Shown piece after piece: positions 11,122 to 22,918 of a stretch of 64,000 nt of DNA. The position numbers and the translations under genes were made by a program. The notes beneath the pieces are model-generated. The model made no database searches, had not been told where the DNA came from, and worked only from the letters and a program-made list of their open reading frames with translations. Every line of letters starts with the position of its first letter. The stretch's first letter is position 1. The DNA is from Leptodontidium sp. MPI-SDFR-AT-0119 (lineage: Eukaryota > Ascomycota > Leotiomycetes > Helotiales > Leptodontidiaceae): assembly GCA_020726505.1 (NCBI GenBank), contig JAHLEZ010000003.1:3906001-3970000 (forward strand). The letters are read 5' to 3'.

Positions 11122-12768
11122 GTCATCTCCCCATCCCGCTGTTCAACTTTTAGATTTTTGACTTTCATCAACGCCCGATAGACCCAAACTACCGACCTTT
11201 CGAATTCTTCCAAATTTCCATTCACTGGTACACTTGAATTGGAGAGAATCGGCTGAGGTATCGTATATGCTCCAGAGCATTCGCGGGAATCTGATGAATT
11301 CCCTTGTGGGGACTGAGTGGTACTGTGCTAGGGCGATGCACCACCGGCCATGGCGCTGCCTGTCTGAAAGTTCCTGATGAAGTCCTTTTATCCTTCGTCG
11401 CTTTGAAACATAAATATAAACAGACTGTGATGATTATTTTACGGAATAATTGAATCATAATTAGCAGAGGGGTATTCTTTCATATATCTTCCCCGACGGT
11501 CAGCCTTGAGAACGTTTTGTGCGCAGCCGCCTGGTATCATCTTGGTAATGTACAGCTCGACTCACGGACTTACAGGGCGCGCAATGGTCCTTCTCGTCTC
11601 TTCTCTGTGCAAAGGAAGCCTGCCTTTGTACGTTCAATTTCTCGGTGGAACGGGTGGCTACTTGCGAAGGTAGGCGATGTCAGATTCGGTATCCGATTGG
11701 ATGTTTCATCCATCGCCATCTACGGAGGTACAGCAGTTAAGTGTTGTTATAGGACTAGTAGGGGGTACTGTAGGACGGACAACCAAGGAGAGGTAGAGAA
11801 CCAGGAAAGCCTTAATAAGAGAGCTCTCTTACCAAGTAGAAGTCAGAACCTTAGCGCCTTCGGCTAATCCACACTATCCCCCCTCAGTACCCATGCCCAC
11901 CGATTTCAGGCCCCAATAACTTTACACATAGACATGCGAAAAAGATAATTCCAACGCCCAGAATATTGTTAAATAAAGCTCTATATACTGCCTATTTTTG
12001 TGTCTTTATAACACGTTGTTGCGATGCAAGGGGATTGAAATCATATTCCTGTTACTGCTATGACAGTACTTCACCGCTGTACCTCACAGAGGTTGGGATT
12101 GAAAGCGACATTCATGCAAAGCTTTTACTGGCGCTTACTATCCAGTAAATAGTATCGATGAATAGAAATCAATATGAAGAGATTTCTCTTTCCTCAACCC
12201 CCTTGGGTATTGTATCTCGCTTGAGCGTTCTGGCTGGTCAGCCTAGACTACTAACTTAGGTATTTGCATTCTGCCCTCGATCGCTCTCTCTATTTAGTCT
12301 GGAAGAGAATCGTAATAACCACAATCATGCGCAGGACCCGACAAATATTCTTCGTTCATTTCTTTCGTGTCTAGCTGGGCAGAAATCAACAACTACCAGC
12401 CAAGGCACTCAGTCCAAACCAAGCAAAACATTGAGCGTGAAGTAGATAAAATAAAGAGCGCATGGAGGATAAATCAAGAGATAGAATGAATGGCTTGATA
12501 ACTATGAGCTTCTAGCTAGTTGAATATCGTAACAATGAAGGTAAGTAAGAAGAGTAAAGAAAGGAAACGGAAGAGAGAGAACGAAAAGAAAAGCAGAAAA
12601 GACATGCACGCTACCACGCCCCCCCGATCCAAATCCAGATGCAAATCCAAACCCAAACCCATAAATCATAAAGTCATTCCCACCCGCTCCAATCCATGCT
12701 CACAAAAAAGCCAAACAAACCCAAAACACCCCAGATCCCAACTCCATCATCCCTAAAGCGACGTTCAC
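11122..12768. other. Intergenic, no supported gene
   Basis: About 1.65 kb between the start of the C2H2 gene and the stop of the cysteine-repeat gene, both on the minus strand. A purine-rich tract at 12530-12610 produces a Lys/Arg-rich frame (12520-12756) that looks like low complexity, not a gene. No RNA gene or mobile element is seen. Confidence 0.45.
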
Positions 12769-14944
12769 TTAACAAGTGACCTGCACGGGGACTTCCTTGC
12801 ACGAATCCGGGCCGGGGAAAGGTGTGGTGCAAAGAGTATTACACTCCACACCTGGGGCGACGAAAACCCTATACTCCTGGCCGGGGAACGCGAGTCTGAA
12901 CTGTCTCGCATCCGTTGCGTCAAGGCCATCGGCTCTATACCCGGCTCGGCATGCACAGTAGTCGTTACCGGTTGGAGTATTGATGCAAGAGGTTGTGATG
13001 GTGCATTTGTTGAGGAAGGGGTTGGGGTTGCATGTTGCGCAGGCGGTGGTTGGTTTGTGCTTATCGCAGAGTTGGCAGGTCGATGTGCAGGATGATTGGG
13101 GTGTGCCTGAGGGAGGTGTTAGTATGTTTGCGGAAGTGGGTGTAGATTGGAGGGATAGGAGAGAGCTTACCATTGTCGAGTCCATCGTCGCAAACTTCTC
13201 CGAGTTCGGGATCGATGTGGCCGTCTCCACAGCGAGGGGGTTCAGTGTCGCAGTATGTGCAGTCGGTTGTGCAGTTGGAGTATTGGCCGCCGTTCAGATA
13301 TCCGTCGTCGCAGACTTCGGGGCTGGTGAAAGTCAGTCATTGGCTTCTTAACAGCCTGGTGGCTTGCGGAGAGAGTTGAAAGGTCGGGAGGTACGGGACA
13401 GGGAATACTTACTACTCAACAATACCATTACCACACTTAGGAGGGTTTGGGTTCCCGCAAGGTTCCTTCAAAGTACAATTCGTGTTGCAATAAGAGCCCC
13501 AGGTCCCGTTCAGCTCACCATCGTCGCATTCCTCGGGACTAGCAGATAGGTCAGCCTCCCCTTCTAGTAAATCATCAATCAACAAAGAAACTTACTATTC
13601 GGTGATTCCATTCCCACAAGAGCATTTGTTCCATGTGCAAGTGGAGCTGCATCTGCCGGTTGGTCCGTTGTTGATTCCGTCATCGCCTGGATTTTGAGTC
13701 AGTACTGATGGATCAGGCAGAGGTACGCAGCGAAGGTGGACTTACAATCTTCTCCAGGTTCGACAATGCCGTTCGAACATTCGTATTTGCATACTTCGGT
13801 TGTGCAGGTAGCTGAGCAGTTTGCACCGGGAGTTCCATTGATGAGACTGGTGAGTAAGTGTTAGCTCTGATCAACAACTGGCAAGTTGGTGGTTCGCCGC
13901 AGTCTTCATCCAGTCATGTGACACCTCTGCCCACCACCAGAGCAAAGAATCGGATGCCGTGAGGACAGACTACTGGGGGGAGTAGAACGACAAGATGTTA
14001 ACTTACTATCCAAGATCACAGGTCTCTCCAGTGTCTTTATCGACGATTCCATCACCACAATAGCCACACAAGTGGCACTCAGTTGAACAACCACTGTCAT
14101 ACGCGCCGTTTTTATTCCCAGCATCGCATTCCTCTCCGTCCCTTTTTGCAATTAGTCTTCGCATTTCTCAAGACTGAAAAGAATATCAGAACTCACTCCT
14201 TGATACCGTTTCCACAGATGGGCGTGATCTCGCAGGTGGCTGAGCAGCCCGAGTTATATTTCCCATTGTCTGCACCCAAATCGCAGGCTTCGTCGCCTTC
14301 TTTGATACCATTACCGCACTAGAATTATTCGAGTTAGTCAAGTTCAGATCAAGGGAAGGTCTTGCTAGATGGAACGTACAACTGGAGTGCAGGTACAGTT
14401 GCTCGAACAGCCAGAATTCCATTTTCCGTTCTCAGATCCAAGGTCGCATGTCTCTGTGCCTTCTACTTTACCATCACCACCTGGTACGGGTCAGCGATCG
14501 TCTTGCTTGGTATGATTTTGATGCTGGACTTACAAACTGGGACGCAAGTGCAGTTCTCTGAGCAGCCTGAGTTCCAAGCACCCTGTGAAGAAAGTCAGTA
14601 AATGAGCGACAAAAGCTTGAATAGTGACAGCTCGTCTAGATAGAGAGCTACCCTAGCAAGAAACTTACATTAAGCTTAGGACCCAAGTCACACTCTTCGT
14701 AGGGTGGCTGGACGATTCCATCTCCGCATGTTCCACCGCAGTGCTCACCACAATCAGTGTGGTAGCTTGGCGGTACATATGTGGGGTGGGCGGGCGGACC
14801 AGTATGTTTGGCAGTTACCATGGAAGAGCCGGATGGTACAGGGTAATAAGAGGCCGTCACCGTGTGAGATGCGGATGGGTGAGGTCGATCAGCAAAAGCA
14901 CCGACTGCCCCGAGGACAAGTGCTGAGAGGATTGAGTACCTCAT
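12769..14944 (-). CDS. Secreted cysteine-repeat protein (DUF4215-like, CGNG...EECDDG units)
   Basis: Ten exons: 14944-14669, 14582-14534, 14480-14380, 14318-14197, 14141-14007, 13846-13746, 13686-13596, 13538-13413, 13322-13171, 13106-12769; all phases agree and give 496 aa. Residues 1-18 (MRYSILSALVLGAVGAFA) are a signal peptide. A His/Pro/Ser-rich spacer follows. Then come about eight cysteine units of the form CG(N/D)GI-x(n)-E-x-CD(D/L)G-x(n)-N-x-C-x3-C, for example CGDGIVQPPYEECDLG, CGNGIKEGDEACDLG and CGNGITEYPEECDDG. The last exon carries a different Cys-rich end with CRAGYRADG and a terminal VQVTC. The unit resembles the DUF4215/cysteine-rich repeat found in extracellular proteins of many lineages. 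Extracellular disulfide-bonded and possibly N-glycosylated; its function is unknown. There is no GPI signal. Nearly every repeat is cut by an intron. Confidence 0.85.
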
Positions 14945-17428
14945 GTTGATGAGAAGACGACGATTGGGATGATTGAAGGATGTGATCTTGAGATGAAGAA
15001 AATGAGGAAGGTAGGAGGAAGGTAGGAGGAAAGTGTAGAGAGGATAGAGAGCCTGCAGATCAAATTCCGAAAGAAGAGGCAGGGCCAGCTTTGATATACT
15101 ACATATCGCCAACTTCAAACTCGTCAGCTCAAGGCTGTAAAAACGCCGTCAGGAACAACCTCAACATTCCCGCCCTCGCCGCTTTCCTCTGATTAGGCCA
15201 CATGAATAGACTCATCATTTCTTAGTACGATACGGCTGTGAAGGATCTAAGCTTAGGCAATGCCTTTCTGCTGAGCCATCACCATTCTTCAACCACCACC
15301 AAAAAGATTGAGGGTGTCTTCACAGGGCTGAGATAACCTTTAGGATGACCACATCTCCCCACATACTTTCCCTCTCCATGAGAGTCGGATGTCTTGGGAC
15401 AGCCCCCAGACCAGCGCAGACAGGAATGAGTGTGGTAGGTCTACTGAAAACAAAAAATGAATCATGAGGATGAAAACTCGACAGACACCGGATCCCATAG
15501 CCTCGAGACTGAGAAATGAAGTAAAAGTGAACCAATAGCAGTTCCATCTCGAAGCTGTCCTAAATCGGGAGACAGCCACGAGTCTGCGCCCCATACTTGG
15601 GAGCAGGCAACGAACGAAAGGCAAGAGAATCAGAGAATGAGGGAATGGCAAGCGCCGACAAGCAAGCCCATCTCATCCATCCCCGATCCTTCAGCCTTGC
15701 AGCCTTCCAAAGTCAAGCGCCTCTGACCTCCGTCTGTGACGGGAGACTCTGACCTCCAACCAGGTCATTTACCATACTCTCGGACATGTGATCCGAAAGT
15801 GATATAGGTAGAGAGTTAAGGTTAAGACAGCCTGACAGCCTGACAGCCGACGATCCATGGGCTGGCTTCCTTCCTTACCTACCTCACCTCACCAGCCTTA
15901 TCCGATGCTTTGCAGACTGCGAGCGCTTACCTTAAGAGAAGGTTTCGTACACCCACACTCCGGCCAAACAGCCACGCTATATCTCGTTTCGCATGATCTG
16001 ATTGATTGAAAGCAGATTTCAGCTATCTTGAAGCACCGGACGTTGGTGGAGGGGTTGGAGAGGCTGTAGATCAGGTCCGAAGCTGATAGGGTGGTCTCGA
16101 GACTGCGCCACGATAGTGCGGTCTGCACAGTTCGTCGGCGATGACCCCGCCATGCATGCACTTATGGACTGAGCTTCTGGCCCTGCCCTGCCCCTCCACC
16201 GCCCAGGTGCTGTGCACTGCAAATTGCCTGAGGTTATACTGTAGATATATTTAGCACAAAGGAAAGACACTTGTCTTACGTTTTGCCTCGTCTCGTCTCA
16301 TTCTGTCAATGAAAAACATGTTGCGACATGGTAATCCGTCATGAGATAAGATGAGATGGGGAGAGAGGAACTGAGAGTAGGTAGGGAGAAGTATTGTACT
16401 GTACAGGGCATGTCGTTTGATCGCAGCCACCCACTTGTTCCGACTGTAATCCCCAACCACCCCGCCGCTTCTGGCCCGCTGTCACCAAGCTTCACTAATC
16501 AAGATCCAACACCCTCATGGACTGTTCAAGCGCTTCGCATGGCATGGCATGGCATTAGATGCAATGCGAGAATCGGCGAGCACAGCAGTAGCGAAGTAAG
16601 TAAATGGTGAAGCACGTAAGGAGGTAGTGACATGCTTATACATATACTTATCGCTCTCTGTGTGCCAGACCCGACGAGCGGGATGGACCATGATTGGGAG
16701 GATGGATCTCCCTCATCGGACTGCCCCAGGCATCCCCGAAACGTTAAATGGCAAGGGTCTAGGCCAACTTCTCATCTCAGTCAGCAGGTCGTTCAGCTCG
16801 CTCGTTGGCTCAGCTCTGACAAGAAGGGGGGGTGCGGGTTGCGAGATATCGCGATAACCTCAACACACCCACCACTAGAATGGAAAACGCTTGACGTACG
16901 TCAAGAAAAAACGTGGCTGCAACTGCAAGTCATCCGCTTTGTACGATCTGATGCAGGCAAATCTACTTAGCTACCTACTTAGCTACATGGTTAGTGAGTG
17001 AGTGAGTGAGAGTTTGAAAGAACGAGCAAGGAGGGGATGGAGGGGTGGATGTCAGCAGACAAAACAAGACAATGGAATTGAGATTCAAATATGAAGCAGC
17101 CTGCCAGCCTGCCTGCCTGATAGACAGCTGTTGGTTGGAAGATTCTGATTGTGAGCAACTTCTGATACTCTACCAAACTCTCGCAACTTTGGCAACGAAG
17201 CCCATACGTACATTGCCAAATAATTGCACAAAGAGCAAGCTCGAGCCAGCCTTCCGTCTGTCGACGATTGAATCAAAGTACCGAGACAAACAGCTCAACA
17301 GTTGGACAAAGCAGAAATCCATCGTCATAACTCATACAGCAGCCGATTTCTGGGAATTCCATAACTACCTAGGTACTTACTTAGTTATCGACTTATTCAT
17401 CAACCCGCTTCCACCTCAGTGGACAACC
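14945..17428. other. Intergenic, 2.5 kb, no supported gene
   Basis: The promoter of the minus-strand cysteine-repeat gene lies at the left and that of the 17429 gene at the right. It contains a small tandem repeat of gacagcct (15826-15848) and a gtga run near 16994-17010. An open frame in phase with the 17429 gene extends back to 17045. That stretch contains tacctaggtacttactt-type words common in fungal promoters, so I treat it as untranslated. Confidence 0.45.
15826..15848. repeat. Short tandem repeat (gacagcct)n
   Basis: Nearly three copies of gacagcct in a row, in a gene-free stretch. No function is suggested. Confidence 0.7.
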
Positions 17429-18934
17429 ATGGCGCTCCAACGATTCGCTTCGGTAAGAGGCCCAAGACATACGGTAGGCAAAACAAAGGAAAAAGGAACA
17501 TCAGGCCATCAAGAACAACACAAGAGAAGACGACTCCAGAAAGCAACGCCCGGATGCTACTTCGAAACCCGATTTCCCCTCTCTAGCCAGATAATTGGAG
17601 ATGGTAGTATTGTGGGCATGGAATCCTGCTTGGAGCCCAGAAGAAGAGTTGGAGTTGAAGTTGGTGGTGGGCGAGCCGATGACGATGTATTGACAGGGGG
17701 TGGCAACCACAAACAGGACTGCAGCCAGGATCAGGAGAGCGCTCCCCAACCTCGTATTGGAGCTCACCCCAAAGCTCAAGAAAAGGTACAAACCACCGCT
17801 ACGACTGAGACCACCCAACCTACGTTCAATTGGAACTTCTCGGACGATTCAATCAGCATCTACTCAACCCACAGCTTCTCCATTCCAGCAGCAGCAGCAA
17901 CAACAACAACCAACAAAATCATGGAATCGGAATCGGAAGTCCAACACCGTAGACGCTCATGCAAGACACCCGTCTTCTTCGTCGGGCAATTGGAGCGGAA
18001 GTCCGTGGCTTCGTGCTGCCTCACGCTCGACAAGGCGCAGATACTTGCAGACGAGTACCAAGCAGTCCTCCCTCTGCGTCTGAAAACCTCATTCGTCAAT
18101 TGCTATCTTGAAGAAGAAGACGAACATGACCACTCAAAATCATCGCCGTCGTCCTCATCCTCATCGTCGTCAATATTATCGTCGTACCTCCCGAAAACTC
18201 CAAAGAGACTCCGCAAGATCAAATGCCAACTCAGTCTCCGGGATCTCGTGAAGCAGCACGAGCTATGCGCGCCTTCACTTTCTCCTTTGACGCCTGGTTC
18301 GGATGCAGAGACTTTAATTGGATCACCACTTTACTCGCCTCTGGATGGGGATTTTGAGAAAGGATCTCCTCAGCATACTCGTCGAGTACTTCCTCTATCC
18401 AGTACCTTTGCTCGTCCTGGCCACGAGAGTTACAGTCCTAGACCCAGGCAAAGTCAAAGGCATAACCAAGATAGCGACAGCGACAACGACAGCGACTCGG
18501 AGCACTCTCTCCCGACCAGCCCCAACCGAAACCCAGAAACTGACATCGGGCTTAAAATCTGCACCGAACTGCTCACTCACGAGCTTGCAACTGCACTGCT
18601 CCGGCGTCATCCCAGTTCAACATCGACGTCAACGCCGACAGACAGAGCATCTGGTCTACAGATCCTCCTCATGATCGAGGCTTATGAAACGGTGCAGAGC
18701 CAGGTCCGTAGGATGCTGTATGATACCCATGTCACGGGCAAGCGGTTCGGTCATGTGCGTGATGCCGAGAGGATCCTTGAGCATTGGCTACAAGCCCTGT
18801 ATGCTGTTTATGATCGAGAGCAGGAGGAGGAGGGTAAGATGATGGATATGGAGAGGGGCGAGAGTATGGTGGGGCATGAGTATGAGTGGCGGGTAAGGAG
18901 TGAGTTGGGAGGAGGCGAGGGTGGTGGGGGGTGA
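17429..18934 (+). CDS. Unknown protein with disordered middle and conserved-looking helical C-terminus
   Basis: A single open frame ends TGA at 18932-18934. I place the start at ATG 17429 (context caaccATGGCG, peptide MALQRFASVRG), giving 501 aa; the frame is open back to an ATG at 17045 (629 aa), so the start is uncertain. The middle is low complexity with Ser and Asp runs. Two blocks look like real protein: PKTPKRLRKIKCQLSLRDL, and a C-terminal helical region of about 90 residues beginning LKICTELLTHELATALLRRH and containing LQILLMIEAYETVQSQVRRM. This arrangement recalls a fungal family whose function I cannot name. There is no signal peptide or membrane segment; nuclear or cytosolic location is likely. 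An upstream intron starting gtaaga at 17453 is possible. Confidence 0.55.
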   Translation: MALQRFASVRGPRHTVGKTKEKGTSGHQEQHKRRRLQKATPGCYFETRFPLSSQIIGDGSIVGMESCLEPRRRVGVEVGGGRADDDVLTGGGNHKQDCSQDQESAPQPRIGAHPKAQEKVQTTATTETTQPTFNWNFSDDSISIYSTHSFSIPAAAATTTTNKIMESESEVQHRRRSCKTPVFFVGQLERKSVASCCLTLDKAQILADEYQAVLPLRLKTSFVNCYLEEEDEHDHSKSSPSSSSSSSSILSSYLPKTPKRLRKIKCQLSLRDLVKQHELCAPSLSPLTPGSDAETLIGSPLYSPLDGDFEKGSPQHTRRVLPLSSTFARPGHESYSPRPRQSQRHNQDSDSDNDSDSEHSLPTSPNRNPETDIGLKICTELLTHELATALLRRHPSSTSTSTPTDRASGLQILLMIEAYETVQSQVRRMLYDTHVTGKRFGHVRDAERILEHWLQALYAVYDREQEEEGKMMDMERGESMVGHEYEWRVRSELGGGEGGGG

Positions 18935-19010
18935 CTGATGTTGAAATGTTGGTGTGGAATCGTGTCTTGTTGGCCTCTTGGTTGTATTCTTGTTTGTCAT
19001 TTTTGGTGGG

Positions 19011-19011
<1 letters not shown>

Positions 19012-19046
<35 letters not shown>
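19012..19046. repeat. Poly-T tract, 35 bp
   Basis: An uninterrupted run of 35 T on the plus strand, about 80 bp past the stop codon of the 17429 gene. Read on the minus strand it is poly-A. Its length may be unstable or mis-assembled. Confidence 0.9.
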
Positions 19047-19047
<1 letters not shown>

Positions 19048-19064
19048 GAAGGCGTTTTGCGTTT

Positions 19065-19088
19065 GGGATTGGGATTGGGATTGGGATT
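19065..19088. repeat. Microsatellite (GGGATT)4
   Basis: Four perfect GGGATT units 18 bp after the poly-T tract. The unit is not a rotation of the usual fungal telomere repeat TTAGGG. Confidence 0.85.
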
Positions 19089-20202
19089 TGGAGGGTGGGT
19101 GGATTCATGATGATCATGAGTGATTCTTGGGAGGATGGCTGGTTTGGATCTGGGTACTGAGGCCGGCACCACCACGAAAAAGGTTTTGGGTTTGAGTACC
19201 TGCCTACTTGGGTGCATAATGTATATCAAATGACGTAACGAGGACTGTAACTGCGCAGGAAAGCACCAGGTCGAGAGCAGGTGTAGATGCAGATGCTATC
19301 AATGAGCAAGCACTAAATGCAATACACTACAAGTACTTTCAAGTATACGATGTTCCATTTTACTGATCGTGTGAAAGAAAGAAAGAAATTGTTTGAAAAG
19401 TATCGCTCATATTTCCATGTTATTAAAGTCTCTGTTAACCTTAAGGTATTGGAGCTGTATCTTCGCTTCCTCGTCTTGCCCAAGCCTTCCCCATCTTCAG
19501 CTCAACTCGGCACTTGCATAATGCTTCGTCACACTTCGTCTGATTTGAAATAAAAAACGGAGCTAACTGATATGCCGGCGGCAGATGGACTTTCCGGAAC
19601 ACTAGGTCAAGCTAGAATATGTTGTGCTTGAAAAGGAGGAGAGGAAGACATTTTGCCGCAATGCGTGATGAGTTCTGTACAACTTTCAACTTCATTGACG
19701 TTTTTGATGTTATGCCAATGCTTCGATCCTTGAAGCTGAAGCATACTGACCGCTGGGTGACGAGCACATTTGTAATAAGGTTTGCACTTGCCGTCGCAGC
19801 CACGCTGGGATGCAGTAATAAATGGCTAAGGAAATCGTTCTACGGATCGGCCTCATAGCTAATCCTCACGTTGGTGCAGGTACCGGTGCCGAGGCGGCTT
19901 ACCAAGGAATGGTATCGAGATATGTCGGATCCAAACCGATTCAGAATAATGGGTCTCGGGATAATGTGGGGTGCAGTGATTTCTGCCCATAGTACTTCGA
20001 AGTTGATGAATAGCAAAGTATGACTGTAAGGTGAGAATGCTGAAAGCCTAAAGGGGGTGACCACTTGGCCCAGCTTTGCGCTGTTCTTGACAAGAGAAGA
20101 CCCCCGCTTCAGAATTCGTCGACGACAGATCCTACCATGGAGTTATCGGATAATGGAAGCACACTGAACAGTTAGGGTACAAATCATGAGGAATACAGCG
20201 AG

Positions 20203-21838
20203 ATGAACCACCAACGTTCCGAATCGATTCCAAGGATCGAGAAACACGAAGATGGGAAGCGGATGTCTGTCTTGCACGAAGGTGCCTTCATAGTCACCAT
20301 CTGTATGGCACAGATCCTGGCCTTGTCAGGACTTGGACAGGGACTTGGTAAGTCCTTCTCCACCAGTCTCCGGTTCAACCAGCAGGTACTGCCAACTAAA
20401 CAAGATCCAGCACCACTGCACATAGTCGGAGACAGCTTCGGTGACACGAATGAGGGGCAGTTGAGTTGGTATCTAGCTGCGTTTAGTCTGACCTTTGGGA
20501 CGTTCATCTTACCTCCTGGTACGTTCAAGTCTTTCCATGCCAGGTCTAATTCTGATACATAGGACGATTAGGTGATATGTATGGACACAAGAAGATCTTC
20601 CTCATTGGAACCATTGGATACGGTGCCCGGTCTTTGATCGCGGGCTTCTCGGTATACTCAGGCCCAATCCTTTTCTCCATCTGTCGAGGCTTCCAGCGAA
20701 TTGGACCAGCTTTGATGGTTCCAAACGCACTTGCACTCGCAGGTTGTAGCTTTCAGGGAAAGAAGAACTACATCTTTGCCTGTTTTGAAGCTCCTGCGCT
20801 GGGTGCGTTTCTCAATGCCAAAGTGGAATCCAAGCTGACAAGATTTAGCTGGGGCCGTACCGGGTGGTATATTTGCTGCAGTATTCTCTCAGCTGCTCTG
20901 GTAGCCATGGACTTACTGGGCGATGGGAACTGTTTTGTTCGTATATACCGGGATGAGTTACCTGATCCTCCCCCCAGACGAACGCGATCTCAAGTCTGAA
21001 GTCGCGAAACCAACCTTCGATTTCGCTGGTGCTGTAACAGGAGTGACGGGACTGGTTTCTATTCAACTTTGCTTGGAACCAGGCGGCAGTCGTTGGATGG
21101 TCGGTGCCGTACACATACAGCCTTCTGATCTTCGGGATTCTCTTCTTCGGGGCCTTCATTTATGTTGAGACACATATAGCCCGATATCCTCTAGTTCCCA
21201 TTAACTCCCTCTCCAAAGAATTAGTGTATGCCCTCTTGATCATCGCATATAGCTAGGCATCCTTCGGGTATAGGTATTCTACCTCTGGCAATTGATAGAG
21301 AACCTGCCGACCACTCCGTCCTCTCCTCAGCCGTGCAGCAGTCCCCTGTCTCAGTGCGTGGCCTCCTTGCCTCTCTGACCGTAGGATATCTCTTCTTCAA
21401 ATTCCACGTCGCGTACATCATGGTTAGAGCCGTGGCTTGTTTCGTTGCGGGCTAAGTCCTCCTTGCTACAGTCTCAGTCTCTCTGACGTACTGGGTGCAA
21501 AAATTCCTAGCGCTTGTCGTTATGCCGTAGGGTATGGGTATGAGTCCCAGCCGGAACGGTCATCTTGAGTAACGGGATGCCGCGGGAGCATCAGGGTATT
21601 GCTGCCTCGTTGATCAACAAGGTCGTGAATTATTTCATGTCCCTCAGCTTGGGTATTGCTGGCACGATCGTTCGGCAGACGGGCGGTTGAGGAGATAATA
21701 AGCTGAGGAGCTATCGGAACGCCTGGTATTTCGCAATTGAGCTCGACGGGCTTGGGATGGTCATCGCATTGTATTTCTTGTGGATTTCTGTTGGCCAGAG
21801 GAAGGCTTCATGTTAGCGAATGGGTCAGAAGATTAACA
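20203..21838 (+). pseudogene. MFS drug-transporter (DHA2-like) gene, heavily decayed
   Basis: The 5' part is well kept: ATG 20203, exon to 20347, intron 20348-20410, exon 20411-20518, intron 20519-20562. This yields LAPLHIVGDSFG, GQLSWYLAAFSLTFGTFILP and GRLGDMYGHKKIFLIG, diagnostic of 14-helix DHA2 transporters. After that the frame breaks several times: near 20920-20950; near 21060-21064 (into NFAWNQAAVVGWSVPYTYS); TAG at 21254-21256 where a Trp is expected; TAA at 21453-21455 and TAG at 21528-21530 in GLLASLTVGY...MP-x-GMGMS; and a shift near 21555 leading to REHQGIAASLINKVVNYFMS. A last recognisable block RNAWYFAIELDGLG ends near 21838. An intact gene would be a plasma-membrane proton-coupled exporter. 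The stops fit TGG-to-TAG and CAA-to-TAA changes. Confidence 0.85.
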
Positions 21839-22918
21839 TTGGCCACAATAGCAAATGATGATATGATGCAGTTTCTTTCTGCCGTATCGGGCTGCTATTC
21901 CTGTGGTGTTGCTTGGAAGTGAAGTGGATTGTTGTTGAATTGAAGGAGAGTCGATGTCGTCGCGTTGGTTGTGCTTCGAATTCATTTTGCCAAGAACCGA
22001 AACTCTCCCGTCCCTGAGCCAAGTCCTCACTCCTCTCTCCCTCCTCACTTCAACTTATATTTGCATCATCATAACACCCATACTTCACGACAAAGACTCG
22101 CACGACAAGTGTGGTTATACTATCAGACTTCGCTCTCTTCAATGCAACAATGTTGCTGCAAGCATATTAGCCTGAAATGCACGGCTACCATCGATACTAC
22201 GCCGAGAGTTCGGGCGTCTGCTCAGAGATGAGAGTAGCAATCAGTCCCCGCTCCAAGTCGTACTGAGCTTAAGCCTTGTAATTATTCCATCTTCTTGCGG
22301 TCGAGGCCCTAGGCGCGCTTGCAGACTTTGCATATTTCATCCTACCGCTGTTGTTTTTGCACATCTTGCGCTGAAGTCATGCTGGACAGAAACGCAGTAC
22401 CATGGTAATGAAGAACTTCCCCTGCTAGTGGCCTGCGAATGTTTACCATTTCGTCTCCGTCACAGTCGACCAAGCCAGGGATCATACTGTTCTCGATGCC
22501 AGATGTCTGACAATCTGGGCGGATTGTTGAAGATCCTTTCACGGAGACATCTTCGCTGTCTTTTAGTGTTTTCAACTTGATTCGGTGGTCACAACTAAGC
22601 GTTGTCCATCTTTTGAGAGATCAGAGATCTCACAGCAAGACATTCCGGCAGCGGGCCGCCCCTGTGTATTCTCCATGTGCAGGGTGCAGAACCAGGCATA
22701 CCATACATAGGCTCGTCCTGTCCAGGAAAACAGACAGCTCGCTTTCGCATTCTGTTCTGAGCCTGGGAAACAAGGGCCGGCATATCAATTGCATGGCACT
22801 TTCGGGCAAGGCACCCCCAAAGAATAGCGCTTACCAGAGGTTGCGTCCGACAAATGGCTATAAAGTCAATTGGATTTCGGTAATTCTTGTGAGTACAGCC
22901 AGCAGCTAAACGCTTACG
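21839..22918. other. Intergenic, no supported gene
   Basis: About 1.1 kb between the MFS relic and the GMC oxidoreductase; the right end is the promoter of the latter. ORFs on both strands (for example 22577-22909 plus, 22342-22575 minus) lack motifs. Confidence 0.45.

Larger units (their letters stand above)
18935..20202. other. Intergenic, homopolymer and microsatellite, no supported gene
   Basis: The 3' flank of the 17429 gene and the region before the MFS relic. It holds a 35-base T run and a GGGATT repeat listed separately. Short ORFs such as 19619-19858 have no protein-like features. Confidence 0.45.

Noticed and set aside
12520..12756. Lys/Arg-rich plus-strand ORF
   Set aside because: It follows directly from a purine-rich tract; low complexity throughout.
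17501..17818. Minus-strand ORF with a hydrophobic segment, antisense to the 17429 gene
   Set aside because: It overlaps a longer plus-strand frame with conserved-looking blocks; no partner exon or family match was found.
19065..19088. Telomere-like repeat
   Set aside because: GGGATT is not a rotation of TTAGGG and occurs only four times within the window's interior.
18732..19229. Minus-strand ORF with a Lys/Phe-type homopolymer
   Set aside because: The run comes from the poly-T tract; the rest is antisense to the 17429 gene.
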